A stretch of 64,000 nt of DNA from Sphaerulina vaccinii (Eukaryota; Ascomycota; Dothideomycetes; Mycosphaerellales; Mycosphaerellaceae): assembly GCA_022570795.1 (NCBI GenBank), contig JAKUDP010000008.1, positions 992,001 through 1,056,000 of the forward strand, in the 5' to 3' direction. Each line of letters begins with the position of its first letter. Within the stretch, counting starts at the first letter, position 1. Made by a program: the position numbers and the translations under genes. The notes under the pieces are model-generated. The model had not been told where the DNA came from, ran no database searches, and worked only from the letters and a program-made list of their open reading frames with translations. Shown here one piece after another: positions 32,273 through 43,648 of this stretch.

Positions 32273-34308
32273 CTACGGTGTCATGGCTCTCGTGCCCCTG
32301 ATCGACTTGATCGCTGGAAGTGATGGCTTCAAGCTGACCACGTATGTCAAGCGCTCAGTGAAGAGATGGCTCAGCTCCGCTTGTATTGCAGGTATTGCGC
32401 CGAAGATGACGCCTCCGACAGGGAACAGAGCAGCCTCAAAGAGGCCAGCGATCTGGAACACATTTGGTGAGATTCCATCGCCGTCCTCCATATCCTCGAG
32501 TAAGCCTGCCTGGCGCATCTCTTCCTGGCGCAAGCCAACGCACAGCTTGTGATATCGCTCGAAGAGGTAGAAATAGCAGAGCATAGTGCACCAGCCGACC
32601 AGTCGGCAGAAGCTCGAGAAGTCGAGGGCCATCTTGAAGGCATTCGGTACCAGAAAGGTCGGTGTGAACATGGTGTATATGCCCGAGGTGATTAGGATGA
32701 CACACAGATGGACAGGTAGGAAGTGTGCCTCAAAAATGCCTATCTGTGGTTAGTACGCTTTTCAAATCGAGGCGGTCGTTATCTTACGATGGTATAGCAC
32801 GCAAAGGTTGTACCAATTGATCGGTCTAGGCGGTGCGTACTCGGTGTCTGCGGCTTTAGGAATCATGGATTTGTGAAGGCCAGTGCTGGTGTAGAATGCT
32901 GTCCAGTTCGAGCTGTGGTCGTTAGCTGTGATCAGGGTATCTCCAACGCGATGCGGAACATACTTCGGAGCACTCAGAGGCAGATCAACAGGTCCTCGAG
33001 AAGCAGCTTTATGCCTCTGTAGCATGCTGACTGTTTGGCGAATGGTGTAGCCAGTGTCTAGAGCACCCCACATGTGTCTCAAGGCTTGCTTGTAGCGTGC
33101 CTGAAGTCCAGTAAAGAAGCCTAGCAGGCCCCGTTCATCACTGCTGACATTGCACTGACTTGCTGCTGCATACACAATGCGCACTTCAAGATTGCCAGAC
33201 AATGCAAAGAAGCACTTCAGGTACATATGCATATCCTCGCCGATTGCGCCTGGACCAGTGTCCCAACCCCCAACATGCTCAACCAAAGTCATGGGCAGTG
33301 AGTAGACAGAAGTCGGGATGCAAATGGTCGAGCCAGCGTACAAGCTCGAGATACCAGCTCCAGCCCACATGAGATCTGCTGTTCGTACAGGAAGTGGCAC
33401 AGTGTGAAGATTGCGATCAAACACAAGCGGGGGCACGTAGATTGTCGTCTCGTTGGTCTCTGCAAACTCGACATGCATGCGGGCAATCTGCGAAAAGTAT
33501 CGTGACGACAGATGTGTGTCGGCTGGCCTGGAATCAGTATGATTTCTTAGATTGATGGTCGGGAAGCATACCATCCATGACTGTCATAATCACATTCTGC
33601 TTGACCCAATCCTCAGGGTAGTCGCGCAGGGCTTGTTTAGCTGCCCAAGATTCGTTGCTGCTCTTGCCCTGCGCTTCACCTGGAATACCTGAAGGGTGTA
33701 CGGTATAGCTCATACGAAAGAAGTTTCCCTCGAATGTCTTGATCAGGCTTACAGCCTTGAAGGCCGACTTCTCCTCCTTCTCTTCCATGGCCAGGTAGAG
33801 CTATTCTGCGTCAGCACGAATCGTTCCAATTTGTGATCGAAGCTCCCGATCGATGGCCATGAGCTCCACGTACATGATAGCTTGTCCGTGCTTGCGTGTG
33901 TGAAGCCAACACTTTTAGCGTCTCCTCCAAAGTCGACATCTCTTCCTTGTATGCTGGCAGGATGATCACGAACAGAGGTACTGGCTGCTCGAATGTACCA
34001 CTGTCCCTCTTCAGGCTGCGCGATCGATGTCTCGTTGTGTTCGGCGTCTCAAGAGCAGATTTCCTGATCCTTTTCAGAACATCTCGTATAGCCCAGCAGA
34101 CCCTAACGGGGAATGCTATGGACATGACATGGCAGAAGACCGTGTAGAAGCTCAGGATGAGCTGCGGAATGGTGGCCTGGCCATTGTGTTTGCCAGATTC
34201 GCCTTTACCATAGGGAGAAATGATGAAGGAACATAGCAGCAAAGCGACCACGCCGCAAATGCTGAACGCCGGTATGCATCTCGTCGTCCAGACATACGGG
34301 CTGGCCAT
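32273..34308 (-). CDS. GT2-like membrane glycosyltransferase
   Basis: Four exons (34308-33874, 33800-33572, 33522-32788, 32739-32273) join in phase to 621 aa. A transmembrane segment near the N-terminus (FSICGVVALLLCSFIISP) and a second (SFYTVFCHVMSIAFPVRV) precede the catalytic region. That region has IILPAYKEE, the acidic metal-binding motif MDADTH at residues 220-225 (completed only by splicing exons 2 and 3), VPPLVFDRN and GGWDTGPGAIGEDMHMYLK. Three or more hydrophobic segments lie in the last 200 residues. Family 2-type folds transfer sugars from nucleotide donors. The product is not known; a wall or capsule-like polysaccharide, or a lipid-linked sugar, are options. The position of DAD and of ED before MH fits the GT-A fold. 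Confidence 0.8.
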
Positions 34309-36050
34309 GGTGGAGGTTGGGGTCGAGGTAGGAGGAAATTGGTCAAGTTCGATGCATCGGAAGGGTGCGAGTCGCGGTGACTGAGGAAGCTGTCATGCAG
34401 CTAATTGAGATACGGATAGCGCAGCAGGTGCACTGCAGCGCGTACCGATCTTGTGAAAGATTTGGAGCCCCTGCTCGCGAGCTGTTCTTCGTACGCGTTG
34501 CAGTCCAGCTTCTTCCCCACGTGCCAATCAGCCAATGCCAAAGACACTCCCTTCCGCGTCAGCGTGGGAAAATGCCGCAATACGACTGGTCGGCACGGAT
34601 CGAGAGAGTGGCTGCACAGGTTTCTGCTTAAGATCACGAGCGACAGTGTGATCCGCCAGGAATGCGAGTAGATTTGCGCGGTGAACGCAGAGAAAGGACG
34701 TCGAGTGTGTTGTATTCGTTGAAGATCCTGCTCGAATGCTGTATTCGAGGTTCGGCCTTCTTGGCTCTCTGCCGAGTCTTCGCCGCGGATGATCGATGGC
34801 TTGGTACGACCAGTCGTCCCATCTTTCGTGTTCGTGTCTGTCATGAGTGCTGTGCGACTGTCAATATCCAGCTCGAGATAGTCAGTAGCGTATGGCTGCA
34901 TCGCAATGTACAACCAAGCGCGGCTGCATCTTCGTCCCGCATTGGGCGCGTGTTGAACACGGAGGGATAAGCTCGACGAAGAACAAGCAGTCTTCCTTGC
35001 AAGAATCTCGGCGTGGACTCTTGGAGAGGAGTTGTAAATCTTCAGCTGCTCCCACGCACTTTTCACAGAATCGTGATACTTGTCCTGGCAGCGTGGTCGG
35101 ATGGTTGGTGTTGGTCCCTTGTATCTTCTCGGCCCTGCCACCCGTACCTGATGCACCTATCCGCTGAGAATCTTCGATCGCAGAGGAGACCGCAGAAAGG
35201 AGAATCACAGGTGTTGAGGTGTCGCGTGAGGTAGGAAGAGAACAGATTAAAAGCGCGAGGAGCTCGTGCGAGATGCACAGTAGAGCTCAGGCACGCACGC
35301 AATCCTACGCGTGTGCTGGTGGAGACAGGGCTTCGTGGTCCTGTCTGACTGTGTCCAGAACTGCCGTTTGATTGCTGAGAGGAGTGTAGTAAGAAGAGAT
35401 GAGAAGGAAAGAAGTAGAAGAGAGTGCGTTTACAGCTGCCGCCAATTATGCGTTCAAGCAGTGGTCCCGGATGTAAACATATACCGCTATCCTGTGTGTC
35501 TCGCCCGAATGTCCAGTAATCACGGACTTCGCGATCTCGCATCCCGCGTGTCATCTTCTTGGCGATTGCATAGTGGCAGCATGAACCGAGAGTGAGGTTT
35601 CGCAGACATATGAAGTCGTTCGAGTGCTGTGGCGCATGTCGTTCATGCATGGCGAACTGTCGCTTGCAGTAGTATACAGGAATGTGGAGGAGTGTGTTGG
35701 CCGGAGTCATGTAGGAGGATGTCTTGAAACGGTCGAACTTGCTAGGAAAGAACAGCAATCGCAACTTCCTCAACCACACTGAAGCTCATATCAATTTTGA
35801 TACCTCCTTTCTGGACTGTCACTGTATACCGATTTACTCACGATTCTGAACTTGACGCCGCGGAGTGAGACTGTTGAGCAGAAGGCCAAAAGGTCTCGTG
35901 ATCCATAATCGCCTCGTCGTCATAGCGCCACTTCCCCCAGCCTCAAACAGCGGTTGCCTGGCCGTACCTGTCGAGCTCTCAGACTGAGCTCTTCTTCCTC
36001 ACCAACAACACCAACTCCCCACAATCCATCCCCATACCATCCTCGCAAAC
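34309..36050. other. 1.7-kb region without a confident gene
   Basis: It lies between divergent genes: the glycosyltransferase on minus and PEP4 on +. Two overlapping minus-strand frames (35156-34401, 251 codons; 35779-35063, 238 codons) start at non-ATG or weak codons and lack domains. One alternative frame near 35130 has a CEKC...C...C pattern, but nothing that can be joined. The last 150 bp before 36051 is CA-rich with ctcccc and ccaac tracts, typical of a strong fungal promoter and leader. Confidence 0.4.
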
Positions 36051-37352
36051 ATGAAGGGAGCTCTTATGGCATCAGCCCTGGTGGCTGGCGCCCAGGCCGG
36101 CGTCCACAAGATGAAGTGAGTCTGCTACGCCCGCATGCTGAGCGGCGCTTGATGCTGACGACATTGGTAGGCTCCAGAAGGTACCCTTGTCTGAGCAGCT
36201 GGTAAGATACCATTGATACCATCGCGAGGCGCACGTGTATGCTAATCATGGCTTCAGGAGGGCATGAACATCGAGACCCAAGTACAGCGCCTCGGCCAGA
36301 AGTACATGGGCATTCGTCCACAAGGTCGCCTCGATGAGATGTTCAAGGAGACATCATTGAAGGGAGAGAAGGGCCACCCAGTCGCCGTGAGCAACTTCTT
36401 GAACGCACAATACTTCAGCGAGATTGCAGTGGGAACACCACCACAAGAGTTCAAGGTGGTTTTGGACACCGGCAGCTCCAACCTGTGGGTGCCTAGCTCA
36501 GAGTGCGGCAGCATCGCATGCTACCTTCACTCTAAGTACGACCACGGCGAGTCGACGACATATAAGCAGAACGGCTCGGACTTTGCCATCCAATATGGCT
36601 CTGGCAGCCTGGAGGGTTACATCAGCCAGGACACAGTCCAAATTGGCGACTTGAAGATCAAGAACCAGCTCTTCGCTGAGGCCACATCTGAGCCAGGCCT
36701 TGCTTTCGCATTTGGCCGCTTTGATGGTATCATGGGTCTTGGTTACGACACCATCTCCGTCAACAAGATTCCACCACCATTCTACAACATGATCGACCAA
36801 GGTCTGCTGGACGAGAAGGTCTTCGCATTCTACTTGAGCTCAACCGACAAGGGCGACGAGTCCGAGGCTATCTTCGGTGGCGTCAACAAGGACCACTACA
36901 CTGGTGACATGACCAAGATCCCTCTCCGCCGCAAGGCCTACTGGGAGGTTGACCTCGATGCAATCACCTTCGGCGAGCAGACTGCTGAGATCGACGCCAC
37001 TGGTGCCATTCTCGACACTGGCACTTCGCTCATCGCTCTCCCATCAACTCTTGCTGAGCTTTTGAACAAGGAGATTGGCGCGAAGAAGTCATACAACGGC
37101 CAGTACACTGTTGACTGCAGTGCTCGTGATTCTCTCCCAGACCTCACCTTCACTCTTACCGGCCACAACTTTACCATCGACTCATACGACTACATCCTTG
37201 AGGTCCAGGGCAGCTGCATCTCCGCCTTCATGGGCTTCGACATCCCAGAGCCAGCAGGTCCTCTCGCCATTCTCGGGGACGCTTTCTTGCGCAAGTGGTA
37301 CTCTGTCTATGACCTCGAGAACAACGCTGTCGGTCTTGCCAAGGCCAAGTAA
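36051..37352 (+). CDS. PEP4: vacuolar aspartic protease (proteinase A, saccharopepsin)
   Basis: Three exons (36051-36115, 36171-36201, 36258-37352) join in phase to 396 aa; yeast Pep4 is 405. The signal peptide is MKGALMASALVAGAQA. The propeptide, with PLSEQL, precedes the mature start near AVSNFLNAQYFSE. The two catalytic Asp motifs are DTGSSNLW (D102) and DTGTSLIA (D285), with the flap YGSGSLEGYISQD between them. Cysteine pairs lie at C-GSIAC and C-SARD...GSC. The enzyme is sorted to the vacuole, self-activates, and matures other hydrolases. The 31-nt second exon was set by phase and by LQKVPLSEQL. Codon use looks strongly biased towards C-ending codons, in keeping with high expression. Confidence 0.96.
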
Positions 37353-38381
37353 GAGTTGACGAGTGACGATAATGATCGGCAGTGGATTAGCACGTGGCTG
37401 ATGGGGAGGAGTAACAAGGAACCGCGCAAGGTAGCGCATGGAGCATTTAAGATTGTACCAAGTACGGTAATGCATCGTCTCATAGTGTCCTCTGTATGAA
37501 GATAAACTACATATTGATCACATCTCTGTTCTGCTCCATTCCGTGTGTAACCTGACCTTTGCATCAAAGTTTTCATCGCGGTATAGGTTGTACTACGGCT
37601 GATGCTATGAGCCTTGGAGTACCTGCAGCTGACTCTGTGACACTGCGATCCGATAAGCGCCGAACACTTATCTTATCAATCTGTAGCTGCTATGACGAGT
37701 AATGAAGGGAAGTCTGCGGCAGTGTTGAGCGGACCAAGACATATACATCTTGTAGTGACTTCTTTCGTATCTTATCATTATCGAGAGAGCTGCGCATAAC
37801 GCGACAGAATGATACCGTGGAACTCTAGGCGTGGAGAGCATGGGCCATCTGTCACATGCAGTCGGGAGCCGCAGATTAACCCTGTCCATCATCGTCACTC
37901 CACTCTTTCATTGTTGCTGGTCTTCGCGCTTCACCGCGTTCATCACACGCACTTTTGCCAAAAGTGTCCAGCCATCGCCAGGCCATCAGAGTCATCTCCT
38001 GCCCATCGAGAAACGAGTCAATAATTAATAATTTCGATTGGAAGCTGACCTGATCGGCATCACTAGAATCCAGGCACCATGAGCCAAAATATAGCTATGC
38101 TTCACCGGTAACGATACGGGATCTTCTTGACAACTGGAGCGGAACGGGTAATAGGCACATCTCGCGTGCTCTACCACTCAATCGCGCCTTCAAGGACCAC
38201 CTCTGGATAGAGCTTCGAGACCACAGACAATTTGATCGGATTCGAGGTTGGAGCAGGCGTGCATGTGATCGCCGCCGCGTGTGAGACATTCTGGACGGGT
38301 GACTCGCAGCACGACTGGAATATTGTTCGTTCGTGTACTCGTCAAGTTGGGCAAGCCCGATCGCTGGGCTATTCACCTGCG
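37353..38381. other. intergenic, 1 kb
   Basis: Holds the PEP4 3' UTR and the upstream region of the sterol glucosyltransferase. The long frame of the next gene extends upstream of its first ATG to a TTG at 38232, but that part has no conserved sequence. Nothing else is recognised. Confidence 0.45.
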
Positions 38382-41300
38382 ATGGCGTCGTCCGGCAAGT
38401 ATCATGACATCGCAGCTTCGCAGCCGGCTCTGCTGCCTCGACAGAGCGGCAACCGCACTACATCGTCTCCGAGGAATACACTAGGCCGCCTACGATCGCC
38501 TCTATCACGGCGACGGCGACTCAGTATGGCTCTGCCGGAGCGATTGAGGTTCGACGAGAAAGAAGATGAGAAGGTGGACGATGGTACTGGAGTCAAGGAT
38601 GGCTTTCCGGCGAGGAGCATGTACGGAATGCTTGCTGCTACACAGAGCAAATCGAGCTTCAGGACGCAGTTTGCACAGCAGGAGAGTGCGAGTGAAAGCG
38701 AAGGCGACGATGATGAGGACAAGAGACGGAGTGTAGAGCAGCGGAGGGTGTCGAAGGAGACATCGAGGGACTCTGGCAAGAGCAGGCAGACTGGCGATCA
38801 GGCCAGAATATCGCCAAACCCAGAGGACAGCAGCAATAGCCATAAGGCGCGGAACACAGTGCGCATTCTGGCTAAGTCCGTCTTTCGCAAAAGCGAGAGG
38901 ACAGAGTCTCAGGCGCAGGATCCTATGACGCAAAGCCAATTTCTTCCGCCGAAGGACGAGAAGTCGATACCTGATGCGCAGGCTTTGTCCGCAAGCTCGG
39001 AAGCGCCTATGCTAATTCGGAGGCTGGAAGCCATGGCACAGGCGGAGCTGGAGTCCTCAACAAGCACTTTAACTAGCAGAAGGAGCACAGAGGGCAAGTC
39101 GTCAGAGCAGCGTGAGCGAAAGAGTTCGAAACTTTCAACGCCACATGTTGTTGCAGAGACATTCAAGCTGGCCGAGCCGGAGGAGGTCAAATCTGAATTC
39201 CGGTGCTGGTATCTGCAGAATGTGCTTCTCGAAGGCTACATGTACATCACTGAAAAGCATGTCTGTTTCTATGCGTACCTGCAGAGGAAGACTGGAACGA
39301 CAGTCAAGACTGGACATATAAGCAAGATCGGGCTGCACAGCTATCGATACCGAAGATACTGGTTTGTGCTGAAAGGAGACACATTCTCGTACTACAACAG
39401 CCCGTCTGAGCCATACTCTGCCAAGGGGTTTGTAGACTTACGTTACGCTATATCCGTGGAACTTGCAGCCGTAAGAGGTAAGGTCGAGACTGCCGCAGAC
39501 TTCACGATCACAACTCAAACGAGAGTGTACCAGTACAGAGCAGACACACTTGCGACTGCGAAAGACTGGGTCAAGGAGTTACAGAAGGTCATCTATCGGA
39601 CTCACAATGACAGTGACTCGGTCAAGATCACGCTTCACATTGACAACATTGTGGATGTGGAAAGGAAGGAAGTGGTTGACTTTTCCGAGACTATCATGCT
39701 TCGAGTCGTGGACAATGAGGAGACTTTCGCGGTCGATGAGTACTTCTTCTCTTTCTTCAACAATAGCGCAGAAGCCGCCAAGGCGCTCATTGCACTCACT
39801 CCTCCTGAAAATGGAGCGAAGAAGGCTCTCGTCGAGGAGGCGTTGAGCCCAATTTCGAAGCACCGCTCGCCGACTGGCAGAAACAGACTACCTGATGAGC
39901 AGTCGCCTCGCCTGGAAGCCGTTCGATCGGCTTTGACGCCATTGTCTGCTGCAGAACATCCGAGTTCTCGGTCTACTAGAGAACGGCTAGGTTCACGTCG
40001 GGCAAGTGATGCGCGTGTTAGTGGCAGCTCTGAAGGAGGTCGCCGAAGTGTCAGCGCAGAAAGTGAAGATGCTGGTAGGACTTCGAGGTCGCCTCCATCG
40101 CGGTCCATACATGAATCCAGTGAAAGCTTCGTGACCTCCTCTGAGCAGCCAGACTCATCGGTCGATGGTGACGCAATGGTCGCGGACATGTCTGCTAGCC
40201 AGATGCTGTCCGACGATCATGTCTTCCGCCATACGATTCGGATGCCACAGCCTCGCCGAACACTCTCAGGACGTACACCTGAGCGGTTGCGACAGGAATC
40301 AGTGCCCTCGTCGAGAGACTCCAGTGGGGATCGAGATTATGCTGTGCGCACACAACCTGCCTCGCGCGCCAACACAAACAATAGCGCAGGTGAACGAAGA
40401 CCCGTTGCACAGCGCACTGACAGCGGCGACTCTGCTCGCACTGCCGAAGCAGACGACCAACCTCATACCGAAGCAAGTGCACCGAAGCTCAATCGTGCCC
40501 TTTCTACGCCACTGCAGAACGTCATGAACGTGGCAGGTGTTGTTCGTGCTGGAATCAAGACGATGCCTTCATACCTGAGCAGCAGTCCGAAAACATACAT
40601 CAACAATTGGTCCGAAGCCATAGCCGGCGGCAAGAGACAATACACGGACGTGGAAGGTCTTGCTCCTGATGATAGTGTACGCGATCCAGAGCAGGGCCCG
40701 GAACATGCCGAAGCTGAACGCCGGTTTCACGACCACTTCGGATTGCCACCCACAGAGAGACTCGTGTCTGTCTTTTACTGCTGGCTGCACAAGACCGTAC
40801 CTCTCTGGGGTAAGATCTATATGGGCAGTCGTCATCTCTGCTTCCGAAGTCTGTACTACGGAACGAGAACCAAACTTGTCATACCGTATAAGGATATCTT
40901 GAACGTGCAGAAGCAGAGAGGGTTTCGCTGGGGCTACCCTGGGATGGTACTCGTCATCCGCGGCTACGAGGAGCTCTTCTTTGACTTTCAGCATACTGGA
41001 CTTCGCGATGATTGCGTTGTTAGCACACTTCGCACAGTCGAAGTCGTGGGTGCTATCGCGGAGTCAGTAATACTGACTAAAGAGGAGCAGCAAGATGCTA
41101 CGGAAGCAGCCGCAGAGAACGCTTTGTTGCGTGCAGCCAGACAAGATGGACAGGATATCGAGGAGGACCTTGAAGCCGAAGAACTGGACGCGCCACCGAT
41201 TGTGTTTGACGATCCTTCTGCTTCTGTGCTGGAATTCAAGCCTAAGAAGTCTCTAAACATCACCTGCCTGACTATTGGCTCGCGAGGAGATGTACAACCA

Positions 41301-42743
41301 TATATTGCACTCTGCAAAGGGCTTCTGGCTGAAGGACATAAGCCCACAATCGCGACACATGCAGAGTTCCGTGTTTGGGTTGAGAAACATGGCATTGCAT
41401 TCAAGGAAGTGGATGGCGATCCAGCTGAGTTGATGAGAATCTGCGTCGAGAATGGGATGTTCACGCCTTCGTTCTTTCTGGAAGCGAACTCCAAATTCCG
41501 TTCTTGGCTAGATGAGCTTCTCGGCTCATCTTGGGAAGCGTGTCAAGGTGCTGATCTCGTGATTGAGAGTCCGTCAGCGATGAGTGGCATACACATAGCC
41601 GAAGCTCTTGGAGTGCCCTACTTTCGCGCCTTCACGATGCCTTGGACCAGGACGAGAGCATATCCACATGCGTTTGCCGTGCCTAATCAAAAGCAAGGTG
41701 GTGGCTTCAACTACATGACCTACACATTCTTCGACAATATGTTCTGGATAGCCATTGCAAAGCAGATTAACCGCTGGCGTGGGAAGACGCTCAAACTTGG
41801 ACCAACCAGTCTTGATAAGCTTCAGCAGAACAAAGTGCCATTCCTGTACAACTTCTCGCCGAGTGTGGTTCCGCAACCACTCGACTTCAGCGACTGGATC
41901 AAGGTCACTGGGTACTGGTTCCTGGACGAAGGAGAAGACTACACACCGCACAAACAGCTTGCCGCATTCATCAAGAAGGCTCGAGACGATGATCAGAAGC
42001 TCGTCTACATTGGTTTTGGCTCCGTGACAGTGTCCGACTCTCGTCAGCTCATGCAACAGATTGTGGAGGCAATCGTCAAAGCCGATGTTCGCTGCATCCT
42101 GTCGAAAGGCTGGTCTGATAGATTCGAAACAGCCGCTTCAAAGGATCTCCCACCTTTGGTCCTTCCTTCTTGTATACACCAAATCCGAGCTGCACCACAC
42201 GACTGGCTGTTCAAACAAGTTGATGCTGTAGTCCACCACGGCGGTGCTGGCACAACCGGAGCCTCCTTGCGCTGTGGCGTACCAACGATCATCAAACCAT
42301 TCTTTGGCGACCAGTTCTTCTTCGCAACACGAGTCGAAGATCTTGGCGTTGGCATGCATCTCAAGAAGGTGACTGCTAACCAGTTGGGCAAAGCACTCTG
42401 GTATGCTACACATGATGAGCGCATGCGATTGAAGGCTAGGCAGCTAGGTGAAGCTATTCGAAGTGAGAATGGAGTCGACACGGCTATCAAGGCTATTTGG
42501 CGGGACATGGACTACGCGAAGAGCCTGATCAAGAAGAAGAAAGGACATGTTCGTCCTGGATCAACTCCTTCTGACGGCATGAATGAAGGCTCTGACGTTA
42601 CTGAGGAGAATTGGACATTTGTTGAAGCGGACGCCGATGCTGCTCCTCCTGAGGCTGAACCTTTCGGTGCTCTGGCTATAGACCCCAACAGCGCCGGATC
42701 ACCGCTTTCTCCGACATCGCTGATGAGAGGCGGTCGTTCGTAG
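38382..42743 (+). CDS. ATG26: UDP-glucose:sterol glucosyltransferase (Atg26 type)
   Basis: Single exon. The first ATG at 38382 gives 1453 aa, larger than yeast Atg26 (about 1200) and within the range of filamentous fungi. Domains in order: a disordered Ser/Arg-rich N-terminus; GRAM domain near 255-310; PH domain near 316-405 (YRYRRYWFVLKGDTFSYYNS); a Ser/Arg-rich linker; a second GRAM near 780-890 (RFHDHFGLPPTERLVSVFYC); and a GT family 28/1 domain near 955-1390, with SRGDVQPYIALCKGL and the donor-binding HHGGAGTTGASLRCGVP followed by DQFFFATR. It glucosylates ergosterol at membranes. In some yeasts the GRAM/PH part targets peroxisomes for pexophagy. It is convergent with the UGGT side. Confidence 0.95.
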   Translation: MASSGKYHDIAASQPALLPRQSGNRTTSSPRNTLGRLRSPLSRRRRLSMALPERLRFDEKEDEKVDDGTGVKDGFPARSMYGMLAATQSKSSFRTQFAQQESASESEGDDDEDKRRSVEQRRVSKETSRDSGKSRQTGDQARISPNPEDSSNSHKARNTVRILAKSVFRKSERTESQAQDPMTQSQFLPPKDEKSIPDAQALSASSEAPMLIRRLEAMAQAELESSTSTLTSRRSTEGKSSEQRERKSSKLSTPHVVAETFKLAEPEEVKSEFRCWYLQNVLLEGYMYITEKHVCFYAYLQRKTGTTVKTGHISKIGLHSYRYRRYWFVLKGDTFSYYNSPSEPYSAKGFVDLRYAISVELAAVRGKVETAADFTITTQTRVYQYRADTLATAKDWVKELQKVIYRTHNDSDSVKITLHIDNIVDVERKEVVDFSETIMLRVVDNEETFAVDEYFFSFFNNSAEAAKALIALTPPENGAKKALVEEALSPISKHRSPTGRNRLPDEQSPRLEAVRSALTPLSAAEHPSSRSTRERLGSRRASDARVSGSSEGGRRSVSAESEDAGRTSRSPPSRSIHESSESFVTSSEQPDSSVDGDAMVADMSASQMLSDDHVFRHTIRMPQPRRTLSGRTPERLRQESVPSSRDSSGDRDYAVRTQPASRANTNNSAGERRPVAQRTDSGDSARTAEADDQPHTEASAPKLNRALSTPLQNVMNVAGVVRAGIKTMPSYLSSSPKTYINNWSEAIAGGKRQYTDVEGLAPDDSVRDPEQGPEHAEAERRFHDHFGLPPTERLVSVFYCWLHKTVPLWGKIYMGSRHLCFRSLYYGTRTKLVIPYKDILNVQKQRGFRWGYPGMVLVIRGYEELFFDFQHTGLRDDCVVSTLRTVEVVGAIAESVILTKEEQQDATEAAAENALLRAARQDGQDIEEDLEAEELDAPPIVFDDPSASVLEFKPKKSLNITCLTIGSRGDVQPYIALCKGLLAEGHKPTIATHAEFRVWVEKHGIAFKEVDGDPAELMRICVENGMFTPSFFLEANSKFRSWLDELLGSSWEACQGADLVIESPSAMSGIHIAEALGVPYFRAFTMPWTRTRAYPHAFAVPNQKQGGGFNYMTYTFFDNMFWIAIAKQINRWRGKTLKLGPTSLDKLQQNKVPFLYNFSPSVVPQPLDFSDWIKVTGYWFLDEGEDYTPHKQLAAFIKKARDDDQKLVYIGFGSVTVSDSRQLMQQIVEAIVKADVRCILSKGWSDRFETAASKDLPPLVLPSCIHQIRAAPHDWLFKQVDAVVHHGGAGTTGASLRCGVPTIIKPFFGDQFFFATRVEDLGVGMHLKKVTANQLGKALWYATHDERMRLKARQLGEAIRSENGVDTAIKAIWRDMDYAKSLIKKKKGHVRPGSTPSDGMNEGSDVTEENWTFVEADADAAPPEAEPFGALAIDPNSAGSPLSPTSLMRGGRS

Positions 42744-43031
42744 TGCGAGCGATTGGGGCTTGCTGCACCTACTGATATTAGTTCGATACGAGGAAGATAC
42801 TCGGCAAGAAGAGATACTTTGTGATGACACCGTTTAGAGGGGCATCAACGGCGCTGAGATGCAAGACTGATTGAGATTGAGTCAACGACTGATATGCATG
42901 AGCGTGCATTGGGGAGTGGTTTTAGTATGTTTAGCGCGGCGTTCATCCGGGAGGAGACCATCATGATAGATTATGCACAGTTTATGATACCAACGCCAAT
43001 TCGTCTTTAATGACACGACTGTATCGAGCAC

Positions 43032-43486
43032 TCATACTAATCCCCTACACAATCGGCCACCTACCAGCCGATCAATGAAAAGACCCATGTACTTCGTAAC
43101 GTGTGGATGGTCACACTCCCAAAGTAGGCTCATTTTCTGAAAAGTGCTAATTAAGTCTTCCTGACCTCGCAGTCTGTATACTTCACCAAACACGCTATAA
43201 ACACGCAAACATTCATGACAGGTCATACCGAATGGAAGGGCATATTCAGAATACCTGAACTTATCTTCCGATGTTCTCGTCGCCTCATGCAAGTTCTGAT
43301 TCGCAACCCTAAGCTTTGACCAACTCCACAACGGCACTCCACTGACAAACAGTGCGAATGTGCCATGCATGCATCCATTCCCAATACCTGTTGCCGTCCT
43401 CGATTGTCTTTGGTCTCAGATGCGTAGGTCGCACCGAGTATTAGAGATGCAACAAGAACGAAACGAAACTTGTGATCGTTCTCCAT
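43032..43486 (-). CDS. possible small secreted protein
   Basis: Two exons (43486-43388 and 43313-43032) join in phase to 126 aa. The ATG at 43484-43486 opens a typical signal peptide (MENDHKFRFVLVASLILGAT, then YASE). The mature part is about 100 residues with four cysteines (MTCHEC, LWEC, RLC) and no recognisable fold. The intron is 74 nt with donor gtattg and acceptor tcaaag, neither ideal, and the codon use is not clearly coding. If real, it is a candidate secreted effector-type protein. It may also be a chance frame, since part of the evidence is only the signal peptide. Confidence 0.35.
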
Positions 43487-43648
43487 TTCCACATAGAAGA
43501 CTCAGCTTTGCCTCGAGCAGCACAGACAATGCTTGAGACTGGAAGGGCGGCAACGAGCCCTAGTCCCATAACATTAGGGACACTAGAGCCACCTCAATGT
43601 AACAACATATCATGGTAAATTTTATCTAACTCTACAATATAGATAGAT

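Noticed and set aside
34401..35156. 251-codon minus-strand frame upstream of the GT2-like gene
   Set aside because: Low-complexity Arg/Ser/Thr sequence without a domain; it overlaps a comparable frame (35779-35063), and neither could be spliced into a credible protein.
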